The notes below the pieces were generated by a model. The model did not search any database. It saw nothing but the letters and a program-made list of their open reading frames with translations, and was not told the DNA's origin. The translations under genes were made by a program, and so were the position numbers. Source: Hyphococcus sp. (GTDB lineage Bacteria > Pseudomonadota > Alphaproteobacteria > Caulobacterales > Parvularculaceae). Taken from it: 64,000 nt of DNA. Location of the stretch: the NCBI GenBank assembly GCA_028289605.1, contig JANQON010000006.1, positions 372,001-436,000 of the forward strand, written 5' to 3'. Shown here one piece after another: positions 25,224 to 32,845 of the stretch (the stretch's first letter is position 1; every line of letters starts with the position of its first letter).

Positions 25224-26258
25224 ATGGAAAAGCATCTCAATCCGGTCCGCTTCGCTGTCGCACTGATCATCGCTCTCAGCGTGTTGCTGTGCGCGTCGCT
25301 TATGCTGCCCCATGACCGCTATTTCCGCTTTCAGACGTATGACAATGTGACGACGCGCAAGGCGGACTGGATTTATGAACGCCTTCACTTCGACACGACG
25401 CCGGTCGACGTCGCCCTGATCGGCACCTCGCGCACCGCCGGCGGCCTTTCCGCACCGCTCATTGAACAGACCTATTGCACGCAAACGGGACGACGCATCC
25501 GCGTCGCCAATCTCGGACTGCCGGAAACCGGACGCAATCTGCACTATGTCGTCGCCCGCGAGGCGGCGCGCACCAAGGCGCCGGCGCTAACGGTCATCGA
25601 GCTCAATGACGTCGAGACGCGCAAACCGCATCGGGGCTTCATCTTTCTCGCCGACGCCCAAGACGTGTTGGCGGCGCCGGCGGCGATCAATCTCAATTAC
25701 GTGTCTGATCTTATCCGCTTGCCCGGCCGCCAGGCGGCACTGTTCGCACAGACGACGCTAGGCCAACCGACATTGCGCAACAGCTTCGATCCGAATGCCT
25801 ATCCCGGCGCCCATATGGACCGCACTGCGCAACAGATTTCCATCGACGGCGAGACGAAATCGCGCGACGTGACGCACAGCCAGGCGAAGATGAATGCGCT
25901 TCGCGCCAAACGCATGCAGCATGTTTCGCCGACCTGGCTGGCGCCGGAACCTCTTCGTTTCCTCGAATACCGGTTTTCAAAAACCTATCTCAACAGAATC
26001 AGGCAAACCGCGCGCGGCGGCGTCGCTTATGTCTACATCCCCGCCTACGGCGCGCCGGCCCCGCCGATCGCTTTGTTCGACGCGCTCGGCGTCGACGGCC
26101 CGGTCATCGACCTCGGCGGCGCGGCCGCCCTGGATCCGTCCCTATGGATTGACGCAACCCACTTCAACGCTAACGGCGCGCGCGCAGCGTCCCTTCGGTT
26201 CGCAAACGAGCTGGCGCGAACACATCCGACGCTGGGCGAAAAAGATCACTGCCCTTAA
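25224..26258 (+). CDS. SGNH-type acyltransferase partner (AlgX/DltD-like)
   Basis: A 344-residue protein with one N-terminal signal anchor (10-30, FAVALIIALSVLLCASLML), periplasmic body. 'VALIGTSRTAGG' supplies the SGNH nucleophile Ser, and 'WIDATHFNANGA' the Asp-x-x-His pair near the C-terminus. It should accept the acyl group from the MBOAT protein and place it on the final acceptor. The ATG at 25224 lies just after the MBOAT stop; longer frames overlap that gene in a different frame and are not credible. Confidence 0.87.
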   Translation: MEKHLNPVRFAVALIIALSVLLCASLMLPHDRYFRFQTYDNVTTRKADWIYERLHFDTTPVDVALIGTSRTAGGLSAPLIEQTYCTQTGRRIRVANLGLPETGRNLHYVVAREAARTKAPALTVIELNDVETRKPHRGFIFLADAQDVLAAPAAINLNYVSDLIRLPGRQAALFAQTTLGQPTLRNSFDPNAYPGAHMDRTAQQISIDGETKSRDVTHSQAKMNALRAKRMQHVSPTWLAPEPLRFLEYRFSKTYLNRIRQTARGGVAYVYIPAYGAPAPPIALFDALGVDGPVIDLGGAAALDPSLWIDATHFNANGARAASLRFANELARTHPTLGEKDHCP

Positions 26259-26302
26259 GCCCCGGAAGACATCAAAGATGACTTCGCGCCGCGAAGCATT
26301 TC

Positions 26303-26426
26303 GCCGGTCCGTCGTGACGCGAAACCGCTTTCAGCGGTCTCGCTCCTCAGGATGAAGATCTAATTTTTGTTGAAACAATCACAATTTTCATCCTGAGGAG
26401 GTCCGCAGGACCGTCTCGAAGGATGG
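26303..26426. repeat. Family B repeat, inverted pair
   Basis: Two facing copies: one ending CTCCTCAGGATGAAG (to about 26356) and the other TCATCCTGAGGAGG...CTCGAAGGATGGG (26388-26426). The left half also contains CCGCTTTCAGCGG. It fills the convergent gap between the SGNH gene and the HD-domain gene. Confidence 0.7.
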
Positions 26427-26451
26427 GAGGCTTCGCCGACGCCGGCAAATC

Positions 26452-27054
26452 TCAGAGACTATCGCCCGCTTTTGCGTATACTGAGTTTTTCGGGCTCTCA
26501 AACAGCTTCATGACCATCGGCTCGAACGCCTCGAGCGGCATGGACTCATAATCGCCGTCAAATGCGTTTTGGTCGTATTTCTCGCAGAACTCTGCGGTGC
26601 GTTCAAAATGGGGGTGGCCGCGGAACTGTTCACGCATATCCCGGTCCAGGCCCAGATAGTGGAAATAGTAGTATCCCTGGAAGATACCATGATTGCCAAC
26701 CATCCAGTGATTTTCTTCTGAAACGAACGGTTTCAAGATGGCTGCGGCGATGTCGGGATGGTTATAGGCGCCGAGCGTGTCGCCAATATCGTGCAGCAGG
26801 GCGCAGACAACATATTCCTCGTCGCGCCCGTCTCGATGAGCCCGGGTTGCGGTCTGCAAGGAATGCTCCAGCCGGTCCACGGGAAAGCCGCCGAAGTCGC
26901 CGTCCAGCAACCGCAAGTGGTCAAGAATGCGCTTGCCCCCTGCTTGCGCGAACGGCACGAAGGCGCCGGCGATTTTCATCCAATCCTCCTGGGTGCCCTC
27001 GGTCATCGCCTTGAATTGGGCGCGTGGGGCGGCGGGATCTCCATGGTCAGGCAT
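26452..27054 (-). CDS. HD-domain oxygenase/phosphohydrolase-like protein
   Basis: 200 residues with an HD fold: 'RLEHSLQTATRA' (His64), 'CALLHDIGD' (His88-Asp89), 'NHPDIAAAIL', and 'MVGNHGIFQGYYYFHYLG'. The helical arrangement and the HGIFQGYYYFHY block are nearer to PhnZ/MIOX-type diiron oxygenases than to nucleotide hydrolases. The ATG at 27054 is preceded by GAGG; a TTG codon 12 bases upstream is less likely. No partner genes of phosphonate or inositol catabolism are nearby, so substrate is open. Confidence 0.78.
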   Translation of the reverse strand: MPDHGDPAAPRAQFKAMTEGTQEDWMKIAGAFVPFAQAGGKRILDHLRLLDGDFGGFPVDRLEHSLQTATRAHRDGRDEEYVVCALLHDIGDTLGAYNHPDIAAAILKPFVSEENHWMVGNHGIFQGYYYFHYLGLDRDMREQFRGHPHFERTAEFCEKYDQNAFDGDYESMPLEAFEPMVMKLFESPKNSVYAKAGDSL

Positions 27055-27137
27055 CGCGAACCTCAAGCTTTCATACTATTATGGCCGGACCGCGCTTAGC
27101 GCGGCGCTACGCGCGCGCAGAATAAGGGCTTGGAGGG

Positions 27138-27536
27138 GTGACGCACAAGGACGGCGAACATCACCGGACGGAGAAGATTCGCGAGTTCATCGTCCGGATC
27201 TTCACGACCCTGATCGGGATCGTGCTGTTCGTTTACGGGTTGATTGCGGCGTTTTCGCCGCTTCCGCTGGGCGCGCCCCTTGTCATTATCGGACTCCTCA
27301 TGATCGCCGGCGCCAATCCCGCATTCCGGCCGGTCATTCGCCGCATGCGCAAGCGATGGGGCTGGTTTGACAAGCTGGTGCGCCTGGTGGCGACCCGAAC
27401 CGGCGCCAGCGTTCGCTCAGTGATTGAGGAAACAGAGCCGGAAGAGCAAGACAAGCCCAAAGACAAAGATAAAGACAAGACCGAAGACGAGGCTGATGCT
27501 GAGGCTGAAGCGGAAGAGAAGAGCGAAAAAACATGA
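27138..27536 (+). CDS. Small membrane protein, PGPGW-like, paralogue 1
   Basis: 132 residues, GTG start. Two hydrophobic segments (20-45 and 47-63) around 'FSPLPLGAPLVIIGLLMIAG', then the basic 'RPVIRRMRKRWGWFDKLVRL' and a strikingly acidic/lysine tail (KPKDKDKDKTEDEADAEAEAEE). Its core is repeated in the next gene, with which it overlaps by ATGA. Likely inner-membrane; function unknown. Confidence 0.72.
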   Translation: MTHKDGEHHRTEKIREFIVRIFTTLIGIVLFVYGLIAAFSPLPLGAPLVIIGLLMIAGANPAFRPVIRRMRKRWGWFDKLVRLVATRTGASVRSVIEETEPEEQDKPKDKDKDKTEDEADAEAEAEEKSEKT

Positions 27537-27880
27537 GAGTATTTCGTATCGCCGTCGCCGTGTTCGCGGTGATCCTGATCGTTGTGGGAGCGATGACTGC
27601 GATTTCGCCGATTCCGTTCGGCTTGCCGCTCGTTGTTCTGGGTTTCGTTCTTCTGGCGACATCGTCGCCGGCCACATTGCGCTGGATGCGCCGTCGCTGG
27701 GGCTGGCTTGACCGGCGGTTCAGATGGCTGCAAGAGCGCGCGCCGGCGCGGATGCGAGAGCGCCTGAGACGCACCGATCCTTATCCCGACCAGGAAGACG
27801 ATGAAGAGACCGAAGACGACGGCTCGCCAGCCGCCGAAGACGCCGCCGCCGTTGCCCGGCGGCTTTTGAAGCGCGCTTAG
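27533..27880 (+). CDS. Small membrane protein, PGPGW-like, paralogue 2
   Basis: 115 residues. 'ISPIPFGLPLVVLGFVLLATSSPATLRWMRRRWGWLDRRF' aligns with the matching block of the preceding gene, so the pair arose by tandem duplication. The C-terminal tail is again acidic. Its stop overlaps the stop of nusG by four bases on the opposite strand, leaving no room for a terminator. Confidence 0.72.
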   Translation: MRVFRIAVAVFAVILIVVGAMTAISPIPFGLPLVVLGFVLLATSSPATLRWMRRRWGWLDRRFRWLQERAPARMRERLRRTDPYPDQEDDEETEDDGSPAAEDAAAVARRLLKRA

Positions 27881-28410
27881 TCCGCCTTTTCGACCTGCGT
27901 GAACTCAAGCTCGACCGGCGTCGCGCGCCCGAAGATCGACACCGCCACCTTAACCCGCAGGTTGTCTTCGTCGACTTCTTCCACCGCGCCGGAAAACGAT
28001 GCGAACGGACCGTCGATGACGCGCACGGTCTCGCCGATATCGAAAGTGATGCTCGGCCCGACGCGGGTCTCGCCTTCTTCCATGACGCCGCGAATGCGAT
28101 CAATTTCTTTTTGCGGCACCGGCATCGGCTTGCTGCCGGAACCAAGAAACCCGGTGACTTTCGGCGTGTCCTTGATCAGATGGTAGATCTGATCGTTCAG
28201 CGCCATTTTCACCAGTACATATCCCGGGAAAAAGCGGCGCTCTGTGTTGATTTTGCGCCCGCGGCGCACCTCAGTCACTTCCTCTGTGGGCACGAACACT
28301 TCTTCAATGAACTGATCGAGCCCTTTTTCCTTGGCGGAGAGCAAGATCGCGTCAGCGACTTTCTTTTCAAAGTTCGAATAGGCGTGAACGATGTACCAGT
28401 TCGCGGTCAT
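27877..28410 (-). CDS. nusG: Transcription termination/antitermination protein NusG
   Basis: 177 residues. NGN domain (WYIVHAYSNFEKKVADAI..., 'FFPGYVLVKMALND') joined to a C-terminal KOW domain ('GETVRVIDGPFASFSGAVEEV'). It binds RNA polymerase and couples it to Rho or ribosomes. It follows secE by 29 bp, the classic secE-nusG operon, but rplK does not follow; instead the convergent small membrane gene overlaps its end. Confidence 0.97.
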   Translation of the reverse strand: MTANWYIVHAYSNFEKKVADAILLSAKEKGLDQFIEEVFVPTEEVTEVRRGRKINTERRFFPGYVLVKMALNDQIYHLIKDTPKVTGFLGSGSKPMPVPQKEIDRIRGVMEEGETRVGPSITFDIGETVRVIDGPFASFSGAVEEVDEDNLRVKVAVSIFGRATPVELEFTQVEKAD

Positions 28411-28439
28411 AGCAATTTCCGAATTTTGTTATTCTCGTT

Positions 28440-28733
28440 TTATGAAGCGCAGTCGATCGGCAGCACCGAGCAAACGCTCCAGCGCAGGAATTGATCAACG
28501 CCGAAAAAGAACAAGGCCATAATCGCGACCATGATCAGCACCATGATCGTGGACACCATGGTTTCGTTGCGCGACGTCCATGTCACCTTGGAGCCTTCGC
28601 TGCGAACCTGCTGAATGAACTCAAAAGGACTGGTTTTCTTTTTTGGCTTAGGCTGCTCGCTCGCTTTGCCCTCGATCGTCTGGGCGGGCGCGCCCGACGC
28701 GCCTGAGGACTTGGTTTTCTTTTTCTTCGCCAT
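28440..28733 (-). CDS. secE: Preprotein translocase subunit SecE
   Basis: 97 residues with a Lys/Pro-rich N-terminal tail, then 'SPFEFIQQVRSEGSKVTWTSRNETMVSTIMVLIMVAIMALFF', the SecE amphipathic helix plus one membrane span. It is a core part of SecYEG. The 240-bp region upstream of it (28734-28973) shows no tRNA-Trp or other RNA gene that I can fold; it presumably holds the secE-nusG promoter. Confidence 0.96.
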   Translation of the reverse strand: MAKKKKTKSSGASGAPAQTIEGKASEQPKPKKKTSPFEFIQQVRSEGSKVTWTSRNETMVSTIMVLIMVAIMALFFFGVDQFLRWSVCSVLPIDCAS

Positions 28734-28973
28734 AACGGGTCTGTCTCAACTGGTTTCCGCCTTCCCGGCTCAAAAACATGGGGGCTTTGGGCGCCGCCGC
28801 GACGCAGATCACATGTCCTAAAAAACCGGGGAAGTTGCGTGTAGGTAAACCATTTCCGGGCGTCGTCAAGCGGCGCATCCGCGATTTCGCCCGCGCCCAG
28901 CTCGAGGCATCCGATAGAATCCACAGCTGATCGACATAAACCGCTGATTTTTGGCGGTTTTAGCACCCTCTCC

Positions 28974-30104
28974 TCAGGCGACCACGCCGGCCGCACGCAA
29001 TTCCCTCACGGCCTCTTCGTCAATCCCGACGGCGCCCAAAACCGCGTCGCTGTCGGCGCCGACGGCGGAGGCCGGCCGCGGCGTGTTCGTTTGTGTTTTG
29101 CTGTAGCGCGGTGACGGCGCAGGCTGCATCACCCCGCCCACATCGATAAAAGTCTCGCGGGCGGCATTGTGGGGGTGGGCTGGCGCTTCCGCCATGGACA
29201 GCACCGGGGCGAAACAGGCGTCGGTATTGTCCATGAGCGCGCACCATTCGTCCCTGGTTTTTGTCAGAAACAGCGCCGCCAGCTTCGTCTTGAGCGCAGG
29301 CCATTTCGACGGATCGTTTTGCGCGTCGAATTCCGGATCCGCATTGAGGCCCGTCTTTTCGCGCAGCAGGGCGTAAAACTGAGGCTCGATGGCGCCCACC
29401 GATATCCATTTTTCGTCGCTCGTTTCATAGGTGTCGTAAAAATGCGCGCCCGTGTCGATCAGATTGACGCCCCGCTCGTCCCGCCACAGACCCGCCGCTT
29501 TGAGTCCCCAGGTCAGGGACGAAAGCGTCGCCGAGCCGTCCGTCATTGCGCAGTCGACGACTTGTCCGGGCGCGCCGTTCCTTACCGCGAGAAGCGCCGA
29601 AACCATGCCGAAGGCGAGCATCATGGCGCCGCCCCCGAAATCGCCGACATAGTTTACCGGCGGCGTCGGCTTCTCGCCCGCCCGTCCGCAGGTATGCAGA
29701 ACCCCGCTAAGGGCGATGTAGTTGATGTCGTGGCCGGCGGCCTTGGCCCAGGGCCCCGACTGTCCCCATCCGGTCATGCGTCCGTACACCAGGTTCGGCT
29801 GATCGTTGAAAAGGTCGTCGGGCCCGAGCCCGATCCCTTCCATCACGCCGGGACGGAAGCCCTCGATAATCCCGTCGGCGGAAGCGGCGAGCTTGCGCGC
29901 GATATCAACGCCTTCTGGCGCTTTCAGGTTGAGTGCGATTGACTGTTTGGATCGGCTCAGCGGATCATTTGGGATCATCGCTGCGCCGATACGGTCTATG
30001 CGGATCACTTCCGCGCCATGATCCGCGAGCATCATGCCGCAGAACGGACCGGGGCCGATGCCGGAGAACTCAATGATGCGAACGCCGCTCAAGGGGCCTG
30101 ACAT
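28974..30104 (-). CDS. CaiB/BaiF-type CoA transferase, alpha-methylacyl-CoA racemase-like
   Basis: 376 residues, family III CoA transferase fold. 'LSGVRIIEFSGIGPGPFCGMMLADHGAEVIRIDR' at the N-terminus and 'GRMTGWGQSGPWAKAAGHDINYIALSG' with the His-Asp-Ile-Asn-Tyr block are characteristic of alpha-methylacyl-CoA racemase, which epimerises 2-methyl acyl-CoAs before beta-oxidation. AAGGAG before the ATG. It follows the nitroreductase-like gene by 9 bp in the same operon. Confidence 0.9.
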   Translation of the reverse strand: MSGPLSGVRIIEFSGIGPGPFCGMMLADHGAEVIRIDRIGAAMIPNDPLSRSKQSIALNLKAPEGVDIARKLAASADGIIEGFRPGVMEGIGLGPDDLFNDQPNLVYGRMTGWGQSGPWAKAAGHDINYIALSGVLHTCGRAGEKPTPPVNYVGDFGGGAMMLAFGMVSALLAVRNGAPGQVVDCAMTDGSATLSSLTWGLKAAGLWRDERGVNLIDTGAHFYDTYETSDEKWISVGAIEPQFYALLREKTGLNADPEFDAQNDPSKWPALKTKLAALFLTKTRDEWCALMDNTDACFAPVLSMAEAPAHPHNAARETFIDVGGVMQPAPSPRYSKTQTNTPRPASAVGADSDAVLGAVGIDEEAVRELRAAGVVA

Positions 30105-30113
30105 AGTCGCTCC

Positions 30114-30797
30114 TTATTCGTCGAAGCCGTGAAAGGTAGTGAATTCGTCCAGGGCCGCACGGTCCGTGCGCAAGCGGTTTAAAGGATGGTCCGGGTCGCG
30201 ATACCCCATCGCCATGCCGGAAAAAACGACGGCGTCGTCGTCAAGGTCGCAGAACGACTTGATTGTCTCCGGATAACGGCTCCACGCCTCCTGCGCGCAG
30301 GTGTCGAGGCCCTGTTCGATCGCCAACAGCATCACCGTTTGCATATACATGCCGACATCGGACCATTGCGGCGGCCCGAATTTCTTGTCCAACGAAAAGA
30401 ACAGTCCCACTGGCGCGCCAAAGAACTGGAAGTTCTTCGCCAACTGCTGGAGCCTGCCCATCTTGTCTTCCCGCGGGATATTGATGAGCGCGTAGAGATC
30501 TTCCCCGGTCTTGAACCGATAGCTGCGATGAGGCTCCCAGAGTTTCGGCGGATAGACTTCATATTGCGCGGGCTCGGCTTCCATCGTCTGCAGTTTTTCA
30601 GCGACGATCGCATTGAATTTTGTCAGCGCCTCTCCGGCGACGACGTTGACCTTCCACGGCTGCACGTTGCCGCCCGACGGGGCGCGGCGAGCCTTATCCA
30701 AGATCTCGCGTACGATGTCGTACGGTACGGGCTTCGGTAAAAAGCCGCGCACGGACATGCGCCGGTCGACCGCCTCGGAAACGCTGGTGCTATTCAT
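30114..30797 (-). CDS. Nitroreductase-family flavoprotein
   Basis: 227 residues. FMN-dependent NAD(P)H oxidoreductase fold: 'AVDRRMSVRGFLPKPVPYDIVREILDKARRAPSGGNVQPWKVNVV' with FMN-phosphate-binding Arg/Ser, and C-terminal 'VFSGMAMGYRDPDHPLNRLRT'. The start at 30797 keeps the standard N-terminus; the frame can be extended by 45 residues into the divergent promoter, which is unlikely. Substrate unknown; many of these act on nitroaromatics or quinones. Confidence 0.88.
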   Translation of the reverse strand: MNSTSVSEAVDRRMSVRGFLPKPVPYDIVREILDKARRAPSGGNVQPWKVNVVAGEALTKFNAIVAEKLQTMEAEPAQYEVYPPKLWEPHRSYRFKTGEDLYALINIPREDKMGRLQQLAKNFQFFGAPVGLFFSLDKKFGPPQWSDVGMYMQTVMLLAIEQGLDTCAQEAWSRYPETIKSFCDLDDDAVVFSGMAMGYRDPDHPLNRLRTDRAALDEFTTFHGFDE

Positions 30798-30899
30798 TGT
30801 TGCCCGTTCAGTTGCGTCAGGCTTTAGTGTGGCGCAAGAGGCGGTCAACGCAAGCGCCGATGACATATGATCAACATGGGCGCGGCGACAGGAGGAAAC

Positions 30900-31688
30900 A
30901 TGGCGGATCAGGAACTCGTTCAATATGAACAAGACGGCGACCTGGCTGTTTTGTATTTGAATCAGCCGGAAACGCTGAATGCGCTTTCCGTCGCGGTCAT
31001 GGATGCGCTGGCGACAAACATTGACAAGGCGTCGGGCCGCGCCCGCGCGATCGTGTTGTCCAGCCGCGGACGGGCCTTTAGCTCAGGCGCGAATCTCGCC
31101 GACGGCACAATTGACGTTAATGATGGGAGCCGCGACCTCGGCGAGCGTCTCGATTCGATCTACAATCCGATGATCCGCCAGATCCGCGATCTGCCGGTGC
31201 CGATTGTGACGGCGGTGCGCGGACCGGCGGCCGGCGTCGCCTGCGCCATTGCATTGATGGGCGACATCATTGTCGCCGGAAAGAGCGCGTATTTCCTCCA
31301 GGCGTTCTGCAACATCGGTCTCGTGCCCGACGGCGGCTCAGCGTATATCCTGTCGCGCACAATTGGACGCGTGCGCGCCATGGAAATGATGCTTTTGGGC
31401 GAACGTCTGCCGGCGGAGGAAGCCTTTAAGGCGGGTCTGGTCAACCGTCTTGTCGACGACGAAGACGTCGACAAGACCGCGATCAATATCGCGGGCAAGC
31501 TCGCCGCCGGCCCCACCAAAGCGCTTGGCATGATCCGCAGCGCCGCTTGGGCCGCCCTCGATTCAACCCTCGACGAACAGCTTGAGCGCGAGCGCGCGCT
31601 GCAGCGGGAAGCTGGTCGCACGGACGACTTTGTCGAAGGCGTCCGGGCGTTTTTTGAAAAACGCAAGGCGCAGTTTACGGGGAAGTAG
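30900..31688 (+). CDS. Enoyl-CoA hydratase/isomerase family protein
   Basis: 262 residues of the crotonase fold. 'AIVLSSRGRAFSSGANLAD' supplies the oxyanion hole, 'GPAAGVACAIALMGDIIVAGKSAYF' the second glycine-rich turn, and 'NIGLVPDGGSAYILSRTIG' an acidic position near the active site. The start at 30900 is preceded by AGGAGGAAAC, a near-perfect ribosome site. The usual first catalytic Glu is not obvious, so it may be an isomerase (PaaG-like 1,2-epoxyphenylacetyl type) rather than a hydratase. Confidence 0.9.
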   Translation: MADQELVQYEQDGDLAVLYLNQPETLNALSVAVMDALATNIDKASGRARAIVLSSRGRAFSSGANLADGTIDVNDGSRDLGERLDSIYNPMIRQIRDLPVPIVTAVRGPAAGVACAIALMGDIIVAGKSAYFLQAFCNIGLVPDGGSAYILSRTIGRVRAMEMMLLGERLPAEEAFKAGLVNRLVDDEDVDKTAINIAGKLAAGPTKALGMIRSAAWAALDSTLDEQLERERALQREAGRTDDFVEGVRAFFEKRKAQFTGK

Positions 31689-31692
31689 GTTA

Positions 31693-31780
31693 CCCGCTCA
31701 CTCCGGCGAAAGCCGGAATCTCACTCAGCTTGCTCCTGCATAGTTCGTGAGAGATCCCGACTTTCGTCGGGATAAGAGGG
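31693..31780. repeat. Family A inverted repeat unit, copy 5
   Basis: Arms 31693-31722 and 31751-31780, with substitutions (CTCACTCCGGCG; GTCGGGATAAGAGGG). It lies in the convergent gap between the crotonase gene and the hydrolase gene, where it may act as a bidirectional stop. Confidence 0.75.
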
Positions 31781-31850
31781 GTTTTTCTTGTTTTGTTGGC
31801 TGAACCTCGGCCTCGCCGTCGAAACCATGTCAAACAACAACCAACGCGCC

Positions 31851-32723
31851 CTACCCGACAGCCCCGTCGAGCCAAGCAATAAGATCTCGCGTCACCTCGT
31901 CCCGATTGGTCTCATTCAGCATTTCGTGACGACCCTCTTCGTAGATTTTCAGGGTCACGTCCGTCAGGCCGGCGCCCTGATAGCGCGAGACCAGCAAATC
32001 CAGCAGCGCGCCGCCGCCGCATAGGGGATCAGCCCGGCCGGAAAAGAGGTAGAGCGGCAGATCCTTGCGAATGTTTCCGAGCGCCTCAGCGTCCGCCATC
32101 CGCGTCGCGGCGCCGAGCATTGCGGCGGAGGTCTCCAAAGGCGCCTCAAACCCGCACAAGGGATCGTCGATATAGGCGTCGACTTCGGCGTCGTCGCGGC
32201 TCAACCAATCAAACGGCGTGCGCGCGGGCTCAAAAGCGGCGTTGAACGCAGCCAGAGACATCTCCGCGCCGGACGCCGCCATTTGCGCCAGCGTCGGCAT
32301 GTCGCTGGAGCCGGAAAGCACGCAGGCGGCGATCTTGTCGCTGCGGTCCAGCAGAAAAGACTGCGCTGCGAACGATCCCATAGAGTGGCCCAGGAGAATA
32401 AGCGGCGCGCCGTCCGTCTCGCTCCGGGCGATCTCGCCTAATTGAGCGATATCAGAAACGAGCCCGTCCCAGCCGCTGTTTCCAAACGCGCCCAAGGGCT
32501 CGCCCGGCAAGACAGACTGACCGTGACCGCGATGATCATTCGCATACGCTGCATAGCCGGCTGCGTTCAATGCCTTGGCGACCCTGGCGTAGCGCGCGGC
32601 GTGTTCCGCGATGCCGTGGGCGATCTGAACAACTGCCTTGACGCTCCCGTCCGGTGTCCATTTGAGCGCCGAAATCGTCGCTCCATCCGCGTCCGATTGA
32701 TACGTGAACCGTTCTTCAGCCAT
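31851..32723 (-). CDS. Alpha/beta hydrolase, monoacylglycerol lipase-like
   Basis: 290 residues. 'VQIAHGIAEHAARYARVAKAL' and 'YANDHRGHGQS' are the HG and cap-border motifs of the YvaK/PldB-like lysophospholipase family; nucleophile Ser in 'LLGHSMGSFAAQ', Asp in 'LFSGRADPLCGGG' and His in 'YEEGRHEMLNE'. It is divergent from the HAD-PlsC gene across a short AT-rich promoter region, so it may counterbalance the lipid-synthesis genes. Confidence 0.88.
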   Translation of the reverse strand: MAEERFTYQSDADGATISALKWTPDGSVKAVVQIAHGIAEHAARYARVAKALNAAGYAAYANDHRGHGQSVLPGEPLGAFGNSGWDGLVSDIAQLGEIARSETDGAPLILLGHSMGSFAAQSFLLDRSDKIAACVLSGSSDMPTLAQMAASGAEMSLAAFNAAFEPARTPFDWLSRDDAEVDAYIDDPLCGFEAPLETSAAMLGAATRMADAEALGNIRKDLPLYLFSGRADPLCGGGALLDLLVSRYQGAGLTDVTLKIYEEGRHEMLNETNRDEVTRDLIAWLDGAVG

Positions 32724-32845
32724 TGCGGCGACGCCCCCGTTTTGAGATTTTTGGTGAATTTGAATTTTGCAATATTATCAATTTCTTGTTCATTTTTGAC
32801 CATAGAGGGCGTATCGTCCATGATCAAGGAAAACGGCAGGGGAAC

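Noticed and set aside
23756-26258. An alginate O-acetylation locus
   Set aside because: Only the MBOAT and SGNH pair is present; no mannuronan synthase, epimerase or export genes adjoin.
28734-28973. A tRNA-Trp gene upstream of secE, as seen in many genomes
   Set aside because: No cloverleaf, anticodon stem or terminal CCA-like stretch can be read in the gap on either strand.
32723-32845. N-terminal extension of the HAD-PlsC protein to the ATG at 32723
   Set aside because: It lies in the AT-rich divergent promoter, has no ribosome site and adds non-conserved residues; GTG at 32846 has a good site.
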